DNA of 64,000 bases. Source: Pseudomonas sp. TH41. Lineage in GTDB: Bacteria; Pseudomonadota; Gammaproteobacteria; Pseudomonadales; Pseudomonadaceae. Shown in pieces: positions 24,946 through 34,437 of the stretch. A program made the position numbers and the translations under genes. The first letter of the stretch is position 1. Each line of letters begins with the position of its first letter. Where the stretch lies: NCBI RefSeq assembly GCF_016650695.1, contig NZ_JAEKFH010000004.1:248001-312000 (forward strand), read 5' to 3'. A model generated the notes under the pieces. That model was not told where the DNA came from, did not search any database, and saw only the letters and a list, made by a program, of their open reading frames with translations.

Positions 24946-26607
24946 TTATGAGAAAGACTTGAGTGCTTGCTGCACCGCACCGTCGACACTCAAATCACTG
25001 AGAATCACCTGCTCCAGCTCCTGCGCCGGCAACAGCGCGAGAACGCCTTTAGCCTGGTCCTTGAGCCGCGCCAGAATCAGTAATGTGTCTTCGGCACGCA
25101 CCCGCAAAAAGAAAGCTTCCAGCGCTTCGATGCTCGTGCCGTCCAGGTCCGGAGATTCTTCCAGGCTCAAAATAATCGTATGAATCGGCGGCGAGGCGTG
25201 GCGAGCCAAGTGCAAGGCGCCGCCCAGAATGCGCTCCACATTGGCGAAAAACAGCGCTTCACTCGGCCTGACAATCAGCACGCCGGGTATTTCCCTGGCT
25301 TGAGGATGGCGGCTCAGGTCGACAAAATCGTGACCGCCAGCCATTTGCCCCAGCACTTGAATATCCGCCGATGACATCTGTTTGAGCATCAGCACCACGC
25401 TGATCACCACCGCTACCAACAAACCGTCCAGCACGCCAAGCACCAGCACCGCTGCCACCGCGCAGATCACCAGCAGGCGGTCGCGGCGCCAAATGAAATA
25501 GCGCCCCAATGGTTGCAGACTCAAGCCTCGGGCCAAGGCGTGAATGACGATAGCGGCCAGCACCGGCTCGGGCGTCAGTGCGATGTAAGGCAACGCCGTC
25601 AAGACGATCAGCAACACCACCCCCGCCGCTACGGCACCCGCCATCCGCGAACCTGCCCCCGCAGCCTCATTGGCCGAGGTCGCGGAGTAGCCTGCACCCG
25701 CAGGCATGCCATGGAACAAGCCCGACAGCAGATTGGCCGCACCGAGGGCCAACAGGTCACGGTTCGAGGACACCCGGTCGCCGTGTTTGAGCGCAAAGGA
25801 GCTGATCGATCCATAGGATTCGGCATACAGAATCATCACCATGGCAAACGCCAACTCCCCCAGACGCAACCAATCAGCAAACGGCAACACCGGCAAATGA
25901 GGCACGTCCAGGCGTAAATCGATCACGCCGATCAGCTTCACTCCGTGGGCCGACAAATCCAGCCATTGGCCAGCCGCAATACCGAGCGCCACCACCAGCA
26001 ACCCACCCGGTAAACGCCGCACGCGTGCACACAGCCACAACACCAGCAATGACACGACCGTCACGAGCGCGCCGACCCGATTCCACTGGGGCAATTGCTC
26101 CAGCAATTGCGGCATGAGTCGAATCAGGTTGCCGCTGTCCAAGTGCACATCGACGGCGCTCGCGACCTGTTTGAGGATGATGGTAATGGCCAGGCCCAAC
26201 GCAAAGCCGCGCAGCACCGGTTTGGCGATAAATGAAGTGATGCTGCCGAGCTTGAGCAGGCCGGCCAGGAGGAAGAAACCACCGGTCACCAACACCAGGC
26301 CAATCGCCAAGGTCATGCGCAAGCCCGGGTCACCATTGGCCAGCGTGGCGGTGGCGGCGGCCAGGACCGCTGCCGAAGATGAGGTCGCGGAAACGATGGC
26401 AAAGCGGCTGGTGCCTAATAGGCCGTAGCACAGCAGGCCGGCAAACAACGCGATGACCCCGGTCTGTGGCGGCAACGCGGCAATGCTTGAATAAGCAACG
26501 GCCTCGGGCAACAACAAGCCGGCAATCGATAACCCGGCCAAGACGTCCAGCCATCGGTTTGGCGTATCGGCGCGGGGATTTGTCGATTCGCCGTGAGCAC
26601 CTGCCAT
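24946..26607 (-). CDS. SulP (SLC26)-family anion transporter with STAS domain
   Basis: The 553-residue protein begins with LDVLAGLSIAGLLLPEAVAYSSIAALPPQTGVIALFAGLLCY, the family's conserved first helices. It then has about 12 membrane segments (GNPGLR- and SYSATSANEAAGAGSRMAG-type motifs). A cytoplasmic STAS domain covers about 430-550, with SLEESPDLDGTSIEALEAF. Members exchange sulfate, bicarbonate or other anions; the substrate here cannot be assigned. Single gene on the minus strand with a REP pair at each side. Confidence 0.93.
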   Translation of the reverse strand: MAGAHGESTNPRADTPNRWLDVLAGLSIAGLLLPEAVAYSSIAALPPQTGVIALFAGLLCYGLLGTSRFAIVSATSSSAAVLAAATATLANGDPGLRMTLAIGLVLVTGGFFLLAGLLKLGSITSFIAKPVLRGFALGLAITIILKQVASAVDVHLDSGNLIRLMPQLLEQLPQWNRVGALVTVVSLLVLWLCARVRRLPGGLLVVALGIAAGQWLDLSAHGVKLIGVIDLRLDVPHLPVLPFADWLRLGELAFAMVMILYAESYGSISSFALKHGDRVSSNRDLLALGAANLLSGLFHGMPAGAGYSATSANEAAGAGSRMAGAVAAGVVLLIVLTALPYIALTPEPVLAAIVIHALARGLSLQPLGRYFIWRRDRLLVICAVAAVLVLGVLDGLLVAVVISVVLMLKQMSSADIQVLGQMAGGHDFVDLSRHPQAREIPGVLIVRPSEALFFANVERILGGALHLARHASPPIHTIILSLEESPDLDGTSIEALEAFFLRVRAEDTLLILARLKDQAKGVLALLPAQELEQVILSDLSVDGAVQQALKSFS

Positions 26608-26716
26608 GAAGCGTCTCCAGAGAAAGGGCTCTACGCCGCGCTGATGCAGTCCACAGCTTAGTCGCTAATCTCGAGGGATGTGTGTTCTGGGTCAGGCGCC
26701 GAGCATTTTCATGCCC

Positions 26717-26793
26717 CAAAAGATCGCAGCCTTCGGCAGCTCCTGCATGGATTGGCGTACACCTGTAGGAGCTGCCGCAGGCTGCGATCTTTT
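26717..26793. repeat. REP inverted pair
   Basis: AAAAGATCGCAGCCTTCGGC at 26717 and its inverse ending at 26793. It lies upstream of sulP and downstream of the sdaC-like gene. Confidence 0.9.
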
Positions 26794-26805
26794 GATCTTA
26801 TGTTT

Positions 26806-28086
26806 CTACGCCGTCAACGAATAGATCAACGCCGAGATAGCCACCAGGCCCACCGCCGTCACGAAGACGTTGGACGCCTGACCGCGATAACGCGCCATGG
26901 CCGGTACCTTACGGACCGCGTACATCGGCATCAGGAACAGGATCGCCGCGATAACCGGCCCGCCAAGGGTTTCGATCATCCCGAGAATGCTCGGGTTCAG
27001 CGTCGCAACGATCCAGCAGACCACCAGCATGAACCCGGCAGTCATACGGTTCAGCGTCTTCGGCGCCGGGCGTTTGCCGCTTTTTACAATCAAGCCCTTG
27101 AGGCCTTCACTGGCGCCAATGTAGTGGCCCAGGAACGACTTGGAAATGGCCACGAACGCAATCAACGGCGCCGCGAAGGCGATGGTCGGGTTGCTGAAGT
27201 GGTTGGCCAGGTACGACAGGATCGACAAGTTCTGCGCCTTGGCCTCGGCCAGTTGTGCAGGCGACAGGGTCAACACACAGCTAAAGACGAAGAACAGCAC
27301 CATCACCACCATCAAGGCGTGGGCGCGGGACAGGATTTGCGAACTGCGCTCCTCGGCGTGCTCACCGTAACGACGTTTCTGATCCACGGCGAACGCCGAG
27401 ATGATCGGTGAGTGGTTGAACGAGAACACCATCACCGGAATCGCCAGCCACAAGGTGTGCAGCAGCGCCGACGGCTCAGGCAGGGTCGATGCGGTCGCGA
27501 GGATGCCGCCGTTCCAGTGAGGAATCAGGAACACCGCCAAAAACAGCAGCGCAACGATGAACGGATAGACCATCAGGCTCATGGCCTTGACGATCGCTTG
27601 CTCGCCGCAACGCACCACAGCCAGCAGGCCAACGATCAGCACGAGCGACAGCACGGCGCGCGGTGGCGGCATGATGTGCAGTTGATGTTCGAGGAAACTG
27701 CCCACGGTGTTGGTCAGCGCCACGCTGTAGATCAACAGGATCGGGAAAATCGCGAAGAAATACAGCAAGGTGATCAGCGCACCCGCCTTGATGCCGAAGT
27801 GTTCTTCAACCACTTCGGTGATGTCCGCGCCTTCGCGACCGGACAACACGAAGCGGGTCAGGCCACGGTGCGCGTAAAACGTCATGGGGAACGCCAACAC
27901 CGCCAGGACCAGCAACGGCCAGAAGCCGCCAAGCCCCGCGTTGATCGGCAAAAACAGGGTGCCGGCGCCGATGGCCGTGCCAAACAGGCCCAGCATCCAT
28001 GTGGTGTCATGGCGATTCCAGTTCGAAAGAGTCGCTGGTGTCGCCGCTACATAGCGTTCGTCGACGCTATTGGCCTGATCATTCAT
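26806..28086 (-). CDS. HAAAP-family amino acid transporter (SdaC-like serine transporter)
   Basis: The 426-residue protein matches the serine/threonine-proton symporters of the HAAAP family (E. coli SdaC 429). TWMLGLFGTAIGAGTLFLPINAGLGGFWPLL is the first helix pair, followed by about ten more helices, and KSFLGHYIGASEGLKGL near the C-terminus is typical. The start at ATG 28086 is supported by GCGGAGATCC upstream; a longer frame adds nine residues without a ribosome site. Serine is the likely substrate by family resemblance only. No deaminase gene is adjacent. Confidence 0.9.
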   Translation of the reverse strand: MNDQANSVDERYVAATPATLSNWNRHDTTWMLGLFGTAIGAGTLFLPINAGLGGFWPLLVLAVLAFPMTFYAHRGLTRFVLSGREGADITEVVEEHFGIKAGALITLLYFFAIFPILLIYSVALTNTVGSFLEHQLHIMPPPRAVLSLVLIVGLLAVVRCGEQAIVKAMSLMVYPFIVALLFLAVFLIPHWNGGILATASTLPEPSALLHTLWLAIPVMVFSFNHSPIISAFAVDQKRRYGEHAEERSSQILSRAHALMVVMVLFFVFSCVLTLSPAQLAEAKAQNLSILSYLANHFSNPTIAFAAPLIAFVAISKSFLGHYIGASEGLKGLIVKSGKRPAPKTLNRMTAGFMLVVCWIVATLNPSILGMIETLGGPVIAAILFLMPMYAVRKVPAMARYRGQASNVFVTAVGLVAISALIYSLTA

Positions 28087-28594
28087 CCGGTGGGATCTCC
28101 GCATTCCGGTCATTTGCTACCCGGTCAGAACGAGTCGGAAAAATCCGACAGGCAGCGTCCTGACCGAAACAGGGGCGCGATTGTCCGGGATTAGTGAACA
28201 GAAGCAAAGACTTAGCTGAGGAGTGGTGTTGCGGATCAGATCATGGCCTGAGAAAAATCCCTCTGTGGGCATAAGCTTTTAAAATTATTTGGACTTTTTT
28301 CACGATCGTTGAACAGCCGTTGGAGTGTTCTACAGAGCCCCCTTCGAGGGAGTACGTTGATGGACTTGAATATTCCCCCATTACACCGACTTGAATATCT
28401 ACGACACATGTACCGTGCCGGCAATGCACTGGCGTTGGCCGCGATGCGTCACAACCAAACGAGCAGTGGATTCGCAATGTATTACAACCCACATCGAGGC
28501 CAGTACGATGCAGAAGAAAGACATACAGATGGCCCTGCCAATAGCGCTACTGCGACCAACAAGATTGATTTAGCGAATGCCATCGATGGCATAA
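28087..28594. other. Gene-poor stretch at the left edge of the catabolic island
   Basis: Several short open frames, none with a recognisable domain. The best, on the plus strand from about 28363 (MDLNIPPLHRLEYLRHMYRA), runs into transposase debris. I treat this as island boundary sequence. Confidence 0.4.
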
Positions 28595-29046
28595 GCACAT
28601 CAAGCCGGAACGCCTCATCGGCGACACTGCTTACGGTACAACGCCGATGCTGGCTGGACGGTGGAGGAAAAAGACATCGAGCCGCATGTGCCGGTGTGGG
28701 ACAAAACCGAAGGCAAGAGCGACAATTTTTCGAGCATCGATTTCCGCTGGAATGAAGAGGCTGAAGAATATCGCTGCCAGGCCGGCAACGCGCTGCGCAG
28801 CGAATGGCGAGCCTTTAAGAACGAGCGTTCGCACGTCGGCAGACAGATTGCGTAGCGTGTCCGATGAAAGCCAAGTGCTGCCCGAACACTGCGTTTCGCA
28901 AGATCGCACGCAGCGTCCATGAAGCCGCCTGTGATGTGGCTCGGCGCATCGCAGCAACGCCAGCGTATCAGCACTCTCGCCACGAAAGTAAAAAGGTCGA
29001 AATGTGGTTTGCGCATCTCAAACGCATCCTGAAATCGGAAAAATAG
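28595..29046 (+). pseudogene. IS1182-family transposase, C-terminal remnant with frameshifts
   Basis: Pieces of one transposase occur in different frames. First comes IKPERLIGDTAYGTTPMLAG, then WTVEEKDIEPHVPVWDKTEG with a CRQAGN-like segment (28661-28855). After a gap come KAKCCPNTAFRKIARSVHEAA and KKVEMWFAHLKRILK (28864-29046). GDTAYG and VEM.FAHLKRIL are the DDE-domain and C-terminal signatures of this group. No inverted terminal repeats were identified. It marks the left edge of the catabolic island. Confidence 0.75.
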
Positions 29047-29161
29047 GGGTGATCACATATTTCATTAGACTACACAGATGCAACTAAAGAATGGCCGCCC
29101 TACGCTCTGTCTTTTTGGGCGACTGCGCCAACATCCTTTGCCAACGTTTGTCTATTGCGAT

Positions 29162-29785
29162 TCACTCTCTCCCTGAAATGATTTCGGCCGACGCCTTCTT
29201 CGCACCTGTCTTTGCTGGAACTTTACGCACGGGCTTCTCAGTACGCGCTAGCGGATTGCTGTCCTCGGGTGTCGCCTGCAACCATCCTGCTTCGACCACA
29301 TGCAACAGATGGCCGAGTTGATCAAGTTCGCCTCGCTCATGGGTCAATTGCTCCAGGCATTCAAGACTCGTCTCGGCCAGTCGGGTAATCGCGATATCAA
29401 CCAACCGCATTCCCTCATCACTCAGTTGAATGAGTTGGCTGCGTCGATCTTCAGGATCGTAAATGCGTTGAGCCACTCCCTTTTCTACTAGCCGATCTGC
29501 CCGGTAGGTGGCGGCTCCCGAGGTCACCCGAAGCAGGCGGAAAATATCCGTTGGCCGCATGCAATAGGGTTTGCCACTTCTCCTGAGCGCAAACAGCAGC
29601 ATCAGGTCCTTATGGTCCAGTGCGAGGTCGTCGGCTATTTGCGAAATATGTCTGTCGATGAGCATGGAGAGACTGCGAATACGCAAAGTTATCGCCAATC
29701 CGTCGTGATTGAGGTCGGGGCGCTCTTTGCGCCACGCCAGGGCAATTGCTTCAGGGCTCGCAGAGGGGGAAAGAATATCGTTCAT
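29162..29785 (-). CDS. MarR-family regulator beside the Rieske operon
   Basis: The 207-residue protein has a MarR winged helix around 55-150: LDHKDLMLLFALRRSGKPYCMRPTDIFRLLRVTSGAATYRADRLVEKGVAQRIYDPEDRRSQLIQLSDEG. The D-P-x-D-R-R-S wing is typical. A basic, low-complexity tail (about 180-207) is unusual. It is divergent from the Rieske oxygenase gene, with about 250 bases between them that contain several TTAAC palindromes. That points to ligand-relieved repression of that operon and itself. Confidence 0.9.
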   Translation of the reverse strand: MNDILSPSASPEAIALAWRKERPDLNHDGLAITLRIRSLSMLIDRHISQIADDLALDHKDLMLLFALRRSGKPYCMRPTDIFRLLRVTSGAATYRADRLVEKGVAQRIYDPEDRRSQLIQLSDEGMRLVDIAITRLAETSLECLEQLTHERGELDQLGHLLHVVEAGWLQATPEDSNPLARTEKPVRKVPAKTGAKKASAEIISGRE

Positions 29786-29875
29786 CGGAATTCCATCGGG
29801 TAGCGGTTAGGCGATGATACCTCAGGACACGCGCTCACCTTGCCCCGTACTGAAAACCTTCGCACCAACACCTAT

Positions 29876-29962
29876 TTAACATGTTAACCAAAACGCTTGA
29901 CGCTCGTCACGACCAGCGTTAACCTCGATTTATCTTAACAACTAAGATAGTTAACAGTTAAG
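29876..29962. promoter_or_regulatory. Cluster of TTAAC operators between the MarR gene and the Rieske operon
   Basis: TTAACATGTTAA at 29876-29887 is a perfect palindrome. GTTAAC recurs at 29918-29923. A partly symmetric block CTTAAC...GTTAAG covers 29934-29962. All lie within the divergent promoter region. The same words recur ahead of the AraC gene at 32838, hpaG1 and the second hpaR. Confidence 0.6.
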
Positions 29963-30038
29963 TCAAACCTGCTTTTCTGGCACCCGGCCTTGTCTTGGAA
30001 TGCCAGCGGCAATGCCACAAAAATAAGGAGAGCCCCCC

Positions 30039-31286
30039 ATGCTGACCGCTGAACAAAACCGCCTTTTGACTGATGTATCCCCTGGCACGCCCTTGCATCG
30101 CTTCTGGAAAAAACATTGGCTTCCCGCGCTTCGTAGCGAGGCGCTGGAAGCCGGTGGAACTCCGCAGAAGGTTGAGTTGCTTTGCGAGCGGTACGTGGCT
30201 TTTCGTGGCGACGATGGCAAGGTTGGATTCCTTTTCGAAGCCTGCCCGCACCGAGGCGTTTCACTGGCACTGGGTCGAAATGAAAATAATCGTCTGACCT
30301 GCATATTCCATGGCTGGAGTTTCGACGCAGACGGCCAATGCACCCGCATGCCCACAGAACAAGATCAAAGTTTCTGCAGCAAAGTGAAGGGCCAAGGTTT
30401 CGCCGTCAAAGAAGCCGGTGGCATTGTCTGGGTGTACCTCGCTGAGGGCGCGCCACCCAAATTCAATGATTACGCCTTCACCTACCTGACTCGCGAGCAC
30501 ACTCGGCCACGTGCCTCCTATAACGAAGCCAACTGGCTGCAAAATGTCGAGACCCTGCTCGATTCCGCACATATTGGCCTATTGCACAACGACACCACGG
30601 CCGACAAGAACTTGCCTCAGGCAGGTCTGCAATTGGTTACCGGTAACGACACTCCAAAATACGTTCTTGAATCCAAACCCTATGGATTGCGCTCCTTTTC
30701 GGTTCGCACCATGCCCGAAGAAAAGAACTATCTGCGAGTGACCGAGTTCGTCTCACCAGGCACTGCGTTCATCGGCACAACCGAGGCCGAGGCAGGCTTC
30801 GTGATCATGGTCATCCCGGTAAACAACACACGTTCACTGCAATGGTACGTCTACTGGGACAAGCGCCAACCGATCGAAAGCAATCTGCCGGACTTCGCGC
30901 TGATGTGTACCGACGACAATGACGACAATTTTGCAGCCTCACGTCAAGGCACCCCCAACTACGGACAAGACCGCGAAGCCATGCGCAAAGGGGAAAGCTG
31001 GAGTGGCGTGCCTGGGGTCATCTTCGAAGACTACGCCGTCGCGGAAAGCATCCCTATCGTGGACCGCACCCGAGAGTTTCTTGGAAGTGGCGACCTTGCG
31101 ATCGTACGGCTACGTCGAGAGTTGATGGAGCGCATCAGGAAATCCGAGGCTGGTGAGGATTGTGTTCAAGCCGGGGAAACCGACTATCGCTCACTGCGCG
31201 CGCTGGCCGAAGTGATCCCTGCTGATAAAGACATCAAAATCTTCGCTGAGGAAAAGCGCCAGCAACGGCAGGCGGACCTCGCCTGA
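30039..31286 (+). CDS. Rieske non-haem iron oxygenase, alpha subunit (phthalate dioxygenase-like)
   Basis: The 415-residue protein has a Rieske domain with CPHRGVSLALGRNENNRLTCIFHGW (Cys-x-His ... Cys-x2-His, near 69-92). The catalytic domain has the iron-site motif NWLQNVETLLDSAHIGLLHND around 160-180. The overall pattern (MLTAEQNRLLTDVSPGTPLHRFWKKHWLPAL start, GGIVWVYL) belongs to the phthalate 4,5-dioxygenase/demethylase branch. It uses electrons from the reductase encoded directly downstream to hydroxylate or demethylate an aromatic substrate. GGAGAG sits just ahead of the ATG. The substrate is unknown; the neighbouring hpa genes hint at a phenylacetate or phenylethylamine derivative. Confidence 0.92.
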   Translation: MLTAEQNRLLTDVSPGTPLHRFWKKHWLPALRSEALEAGGTPQKVELLCERYVAFRGDDGKVGFLFEACPHRGVSLALGRNENNRLTCIFHGWSFDADGQCTRMPTEQDQSFCSKVKGQGFAVKEAGGIVWVYLAEGAPPKFNDYAFTYLTREHTRPRASYNEANWLQNVETLLDSAHIGLLHNDTTADKNLPQAGLQLVTGNDTPKYVLESKPYGLRSFSVRTMPEEKNYLRVTEFVSPGTAFIGTTEAEAGFVIMVIPVNNTRSLQWYVYWDKRQPIESNLPDFALMCTDDNDDNFAASRQGTPNYGQDREAMRKGESWSGVPGVIFEDYAVAESIPIVDRTREFLGSGDLAIVRLRRELMERIRKSEAGEDCVQAGETDYRSLRALAEVIPADKDIKIFAEEKRQQRQADLA

Positions 31287-31400
31287 CCAATGTCGTCAGC
31301 TCACCGGCCCGTCCCCGCGCGAGCTGACGTGAATAAGATTCTCCCTGATGGGGGCGCTTTCGGCGCCAAGCGTTCAAGAGTGTATTACCGAGACTTACCT

Positions 31401-32363
31401 ATGCCCGCGCTCAATGAAACCTTCGAAGTTTTTGTAAAATCCGTCACCCATGAAGCCAAAGGAATTTTGGCTTACGAGTTACGCAGCCACAGCGGCGAGG
31501 ATTTGCCGCCGTTCACGGCGGGAGCGCATATCGATCTGCATATGGAGGGTGCTCCGGTACGCAGCTATTCGCTTCTCAACTCGCCCTCTGATCGCTCTCG
31601 TTATGTCATCGCCATTTCCCTGAACGAAAAGGGTCGCGGCGGCTCAATTTATATCCATAAAAACCTGCACTGCGGAGATACACTGACCATTGCCGGGCCG
31701 CGAAACAACTTCCCGCTGGCTGAAAATGCAAGGCGCAGCATCCTCATCGCTGGCGGCATCGGTATCACACCAATCTGGTCGATGGCTCAACGCCTGACCG
31801 AAATCGACGCCCATTGGGAATTGCACTACGGCGTGCGCAGCAAAGACTGCGCCGCACTTTTGGAGCTTATGGAAGGACACCCGCTCAACCGGGCTATCCA
31901 TACCTGTTACTCCGAGGGCGAACACGGAGAGTTCCTTGACCTGAAAGCTATCGTGGCTCGAGACAACGAGCACACGCACTTCTATTGCTGCGGCCCTGTC
32001 GCAATGCTGGAGGCATTCAAAGAGGCGACTCGGGAGCTGCCCGCCGAACGTAAACATTTCGAATCGTTCAGCGCCGAGCACGAGGCTTCCCTGGAAGGTG
32101 GATTCGTCGTCGAGTTGGCACGCAGCGGCAAGGTGATAGAGGTGACATCCGGGCAGACCATCCTCGACGCACTGCTCGGCCAGGGCATCGAAGTCATGAA
32201 CTCCTGCCGGGAAGGTATCTGCGGTGCCTGCGAGGTCCCGGTACTGGAAGGATCACCCGACCATCGCGACTCCATTCTGAGTGACTCGGAAAGGCAAGCA
32301 GGCAAAACCATGTTCGTCTGCTGCTCGGGATCGCTCGGCAATCGACTGGTGCTGGACCTGTGA
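31401..32363 (+). CDS. Phthalate dioxygenase reductase / VanB-type oxidoreductase
   Basis: From ATG 31401 the protein is 320 residues, the normal length for this class. The N-terminal flavin domain has RSYSLLNSPSD, the NAD domain has ILIAGGIGITPIWSMAQRL, and the C-terminal plant-type ferredoxin has CREGICGACEVPVLEG plus a last Cys in FVCCS. It moves electrons from NAD(P)H through flavin to the Rieske oxygenase. A longer frame begins at 31290, three bases after the oxygenase stop; the extra 37 residues do not look like the family. Either start keeps the two genes in one operon. Confidence 0.9.
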   Translation: MPALNETFEVFVKSVTHEAKGILAYELRSHSGEDLPPFTAGAHIDLHMEGAPVRSYSLLNSPSDRSRYVIAISLNEKGRGGSIYIHKNLHCGDTLTIAGPRNNFPLAENARRSILIAGGIGITPIWSMAQRLTEIDAHWELHYGVRSKDCAALLELMEGHPLNRAIHTCYSEGEHGEFLDLKAIVARDNEHTHFYCCGPVAMLEAFKEATRELPAERKHFESFSAEHEASLEGGFVVELARSGKVIEVTSGQTILDALLGQGIEVMNSCREGICGACEVPVLEGSPDHRDSILSDSERQAGKTMFVCCSGSLGNRLVLDL

Positions 32364-32449
32364 CCAGGTTGGCCCGCTCCGGACCGCCCTGACAGCCGCG
32401 GCGTCGCCCCGCTTCGTTCTATTCGGCTGTGTGTGCATGATCGCCGTCG
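32364..32449. other. Linker between the reductase gene and the MFS remnant
   Basis: Short region without a frame of its own; probably part of the decayed MFS gene that follows. Confidence 0.35.
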
Positions 32450-32730
32450 ATCGTTCATCCAATCATCATAAAAACGCCGCTGGTACCTATGCAAACCTTT
32501 GCTGATGGCGGCAGGTAGCATCAGTGCAACCGGTCTTTCCCGCAAGACATCTACATCCTGATGCCCGCACTGATCGTTGCATACACGGGAGCCAACTACC
32601 TCGCTCCCGATGTTTTGGCAGCGGCCCCGGGCCTTCTTGACGGACAGCATGCTCGCCACCGGCATTGCCTTGATCTGCTCGCTTGGCAGTAACGCTTCTT
32701 TGTCCTTTCCTTATTCCAACGCGCGAAAAC
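32450..32730 (+). pseudogene. Broken MFS transporter gene (HpaX-like fragment)
   Basis: Fragments in different frames resemble the C-terminal third of the HpaX permease at 49187. DRSSNHHKNAAGTY lies where HpaX has GRSSDRNRERRWHL. PMFWQRPRAFLTDSMLATGIALICSLGS matches PMFWQLPPAFLSNSTQATGIALISSFGS. There is no intact frame. The Rieske operon therefore once ended with its own permease gene. Confidence 0.7.
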
Positions 32731-32806
32731 GACACGCATCTCAAAAGGAGAAAAAGCGGCACAAAGCGTGCTTAATCCTTTGCTGCATTGTTGCTCGTGC
32801 ATTTGA

Positions 32807-32820
32807 GTAACATATTAACG
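32807..32820. promoter_or_regulatory. TTAAC-type operator ahead of the AraC gene
   Basis: GTAACATATTAACG is nearly identical to GTTAACATATTAA ahead of hpaG1. It lies 18 bases before the start codon, so a bound repressor would block transcription. Confidence 0.45.
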
Positions 32821-32837
32821 ATTTGGAGCCGATCGCC

Positions 32838-33842
32838 ATGAACAACCAACAGACTGAGCTGGACACGCTCGAGAACTGGAATCACGCCATTCGATCACTC
32901 TGTGGCTCGTACCAGACTCAGCTTGCCCACAACAGGGCCCTCTTCATTGGTGAAGCGACGTCAAAGGAGCACATGGGTCTGACGCTGGCACAGTTAAGGA
33001 CCAATGCAGGATTGATAAAGCGCACTCCTAACTCCGACCGTGACGATGACCGATACTGCTTCATCAAGAGTCAGCGCGCTGGATACAGTCGTATCGTCCA
33101 GAATGGCGTTATTTTGCACTTGGCTCCCGGAGACATGATCCTCATGGACTCTGTAGGCGCCTGCGAAATATCCCCACTTGGGTTAGTGGAGCAATCTTCC
33201 TTGCGCCTGCCTAGAGAGGCAGTGGCGAAGTCCCTTGGAGCCAAGCGTGCGCTTTTTGGCAGGATCTCCGCACGCTGCGTCACCGGTCGCATTCTTGGAT
33301 TACTGATTGATCAGCTGTATATGGATAAGCAGGCCAGTTCCGCAGGACATGAAGAGTGCGAAGCCACACTGAATGCCATTACCACCCTCCTCTGCCCGGC
33401 CCTGGAGGAGCAAGATCAAACTGGCTGCTATGGGGATTCCCCGCCAGGTAATAGCCTGCACTTGTATGCGCAGCGTTTGATAAATGAAGGTCTAAATCAG
33501 TCTAATCTGTCGCCAGAGCAGATTGCCAAGCGAATGAAGCTTTCAGTTCGTCATCTATATCGGCTGTTCGAGAATCAAAATGACAGTGTTTGCCGCTATA
33601 TTCTCCGCACCCGTCTACTGCGGAGTGCGAGCGACCTTAGCAACCCCCACTTGGGGCGTGAATCTATCACCTCCATCGCCTATAAGTGGGGATTCATGGA
33701 TTCAGCACACTTCAGCAGAGCCTTCAAAAAACAATTTGAAAAGTCACCCAAGGACTACCGCGCCTCAATGCTGCAAGCTTCCAGATTCACGTCCTGTGGA
33801 CTTGCCCCTACAAAACCGGACACCAACTTCCTGTTAAATTGA
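32838..33842 (+). CDS. AraC-family regulator (FeaR-like)
   Basis: From ATG 32838 the protein is 334 residues. The N-terminal 180 form an AraC-binding-like domain of the FeaR type (GYSRIVQNGVILHLAPGDMILMDS). The C-terminal 110 hold both helix-turn-helix units: LSPEQIAKRMKLSVRHLYRLFE and ITSIAYKWGFMDSAHFSRAFKKQFEKSPKDYR. FeaR activates phenylethylamine and tyramine catabolic genes in E. coli, so an aromatic amine or acid effector is plausible. It could serve the Rieske operon upstream or the amine-like cluster downstream. Confidence 0.88.
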   Translation: MNNQQTELDTLENWNHAIRSLCGSYQTQLAHNRALFIGEATSKEHMGLTLAQLRTNAGLIKRTPNSDRDDDRYCFIKSQRAGYSRIVQNGVILHLAPGDMILMDSVGACEISPLGLVEQSSLRLPREAVAKSLGAKRALFGRISARCVTGRILGLLIDQLYMDKQASSAGHEECEATLNAITTLLCPALEEQDQTGCYGDSPPGNSLHLYAQRLINEGLNQSNLSPEQIAKRMKLSVRHLYRLFENQNDSVCRYILRTRLLRSASDLSNPHLGRESITSIAYKWGFMDSAHFSRAFKKQFEKSPKDYRASMLQASRFTSCGLAPTKPDTNFLLN

Positions 33843-33859
33843 TGCGGTGGCCAAGCGCC

Positions 33860-34240
33860 TGAACTCCCTCGGTGAGCGATTCTTCAAGGCGCTGGGCGGA
33901 TGCTGCTCGTTGTAGAATTCAAGGCAATTGCCGGGTTCGCAGCGCCGTTTCTCGACCCGGCCTGGGCATGTGCTCCACGTAGTCCCACTTGATCGTCTTC
34001 ACAAAGCTCTCGGCATGCCCGGCAAACCCGCTTCACGTTGATCGCGGGGAGCAACTGGGTTACACAGGCGCGATGCAGCAATCCCCAGACACGACGGTAG
34101 CCATAGCTGGGCAACTCGCTGATCTTGTGTTGGATTTCGACCACCAACTCAACGTCGCTCACAGGCTAGCTTCGCCGTACCTTGGGCAATACCGATTGCT
34201 TGATTCGAACCGTTAATTACGAACGCCCCAAACCGAGAAA
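33860..34240 (-). pseudogene. IS3-family orfB transposase remnant
   Basis: The minus frame at 33884-34162 reads DVELVVEIQHKISELPSYGYRRVWGLLHR and later INVKRVCRA. This matches the start of IS2/IS3-group OrfB (L..I..I...LPTYGYRRV..LL.R, VN.KRVYR). The frame is broken and the catalytic DDE half is missing. It separates the Rieske block from the permease block. Confidence 0.75.
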
Positions 34241-34404
34241 CTCGCTGACCAACTTCACTGGTCGTTCCCCGGCAAGGGTGAGTGCGCAATCCATTTTCGC
34301 GATCGGGCGATCTACGCGATCTGCGCACGAGAGAGCATCCATTGCACAATCATCGTTTGGTGGCTATGACTGCGCTATTCAGGATGAAGAGAATCTGTAA
34401 CGAA

Positions 34405-34428
34405 CGAGCGCCCTCTAGAGGGCGCTCG
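34405..34428 (-). terminator. Palindromic terminator after the APC permease
   Basis: GAGCGCCCTCT and AGAGGGCGCTC form a perfect stem of 11 base pairs, ten bases past the permease stop codon on the minus strand. The T tract after it is short. Confidence 0.7.
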
Positions 34429-34437
34429 GTCCAACTA

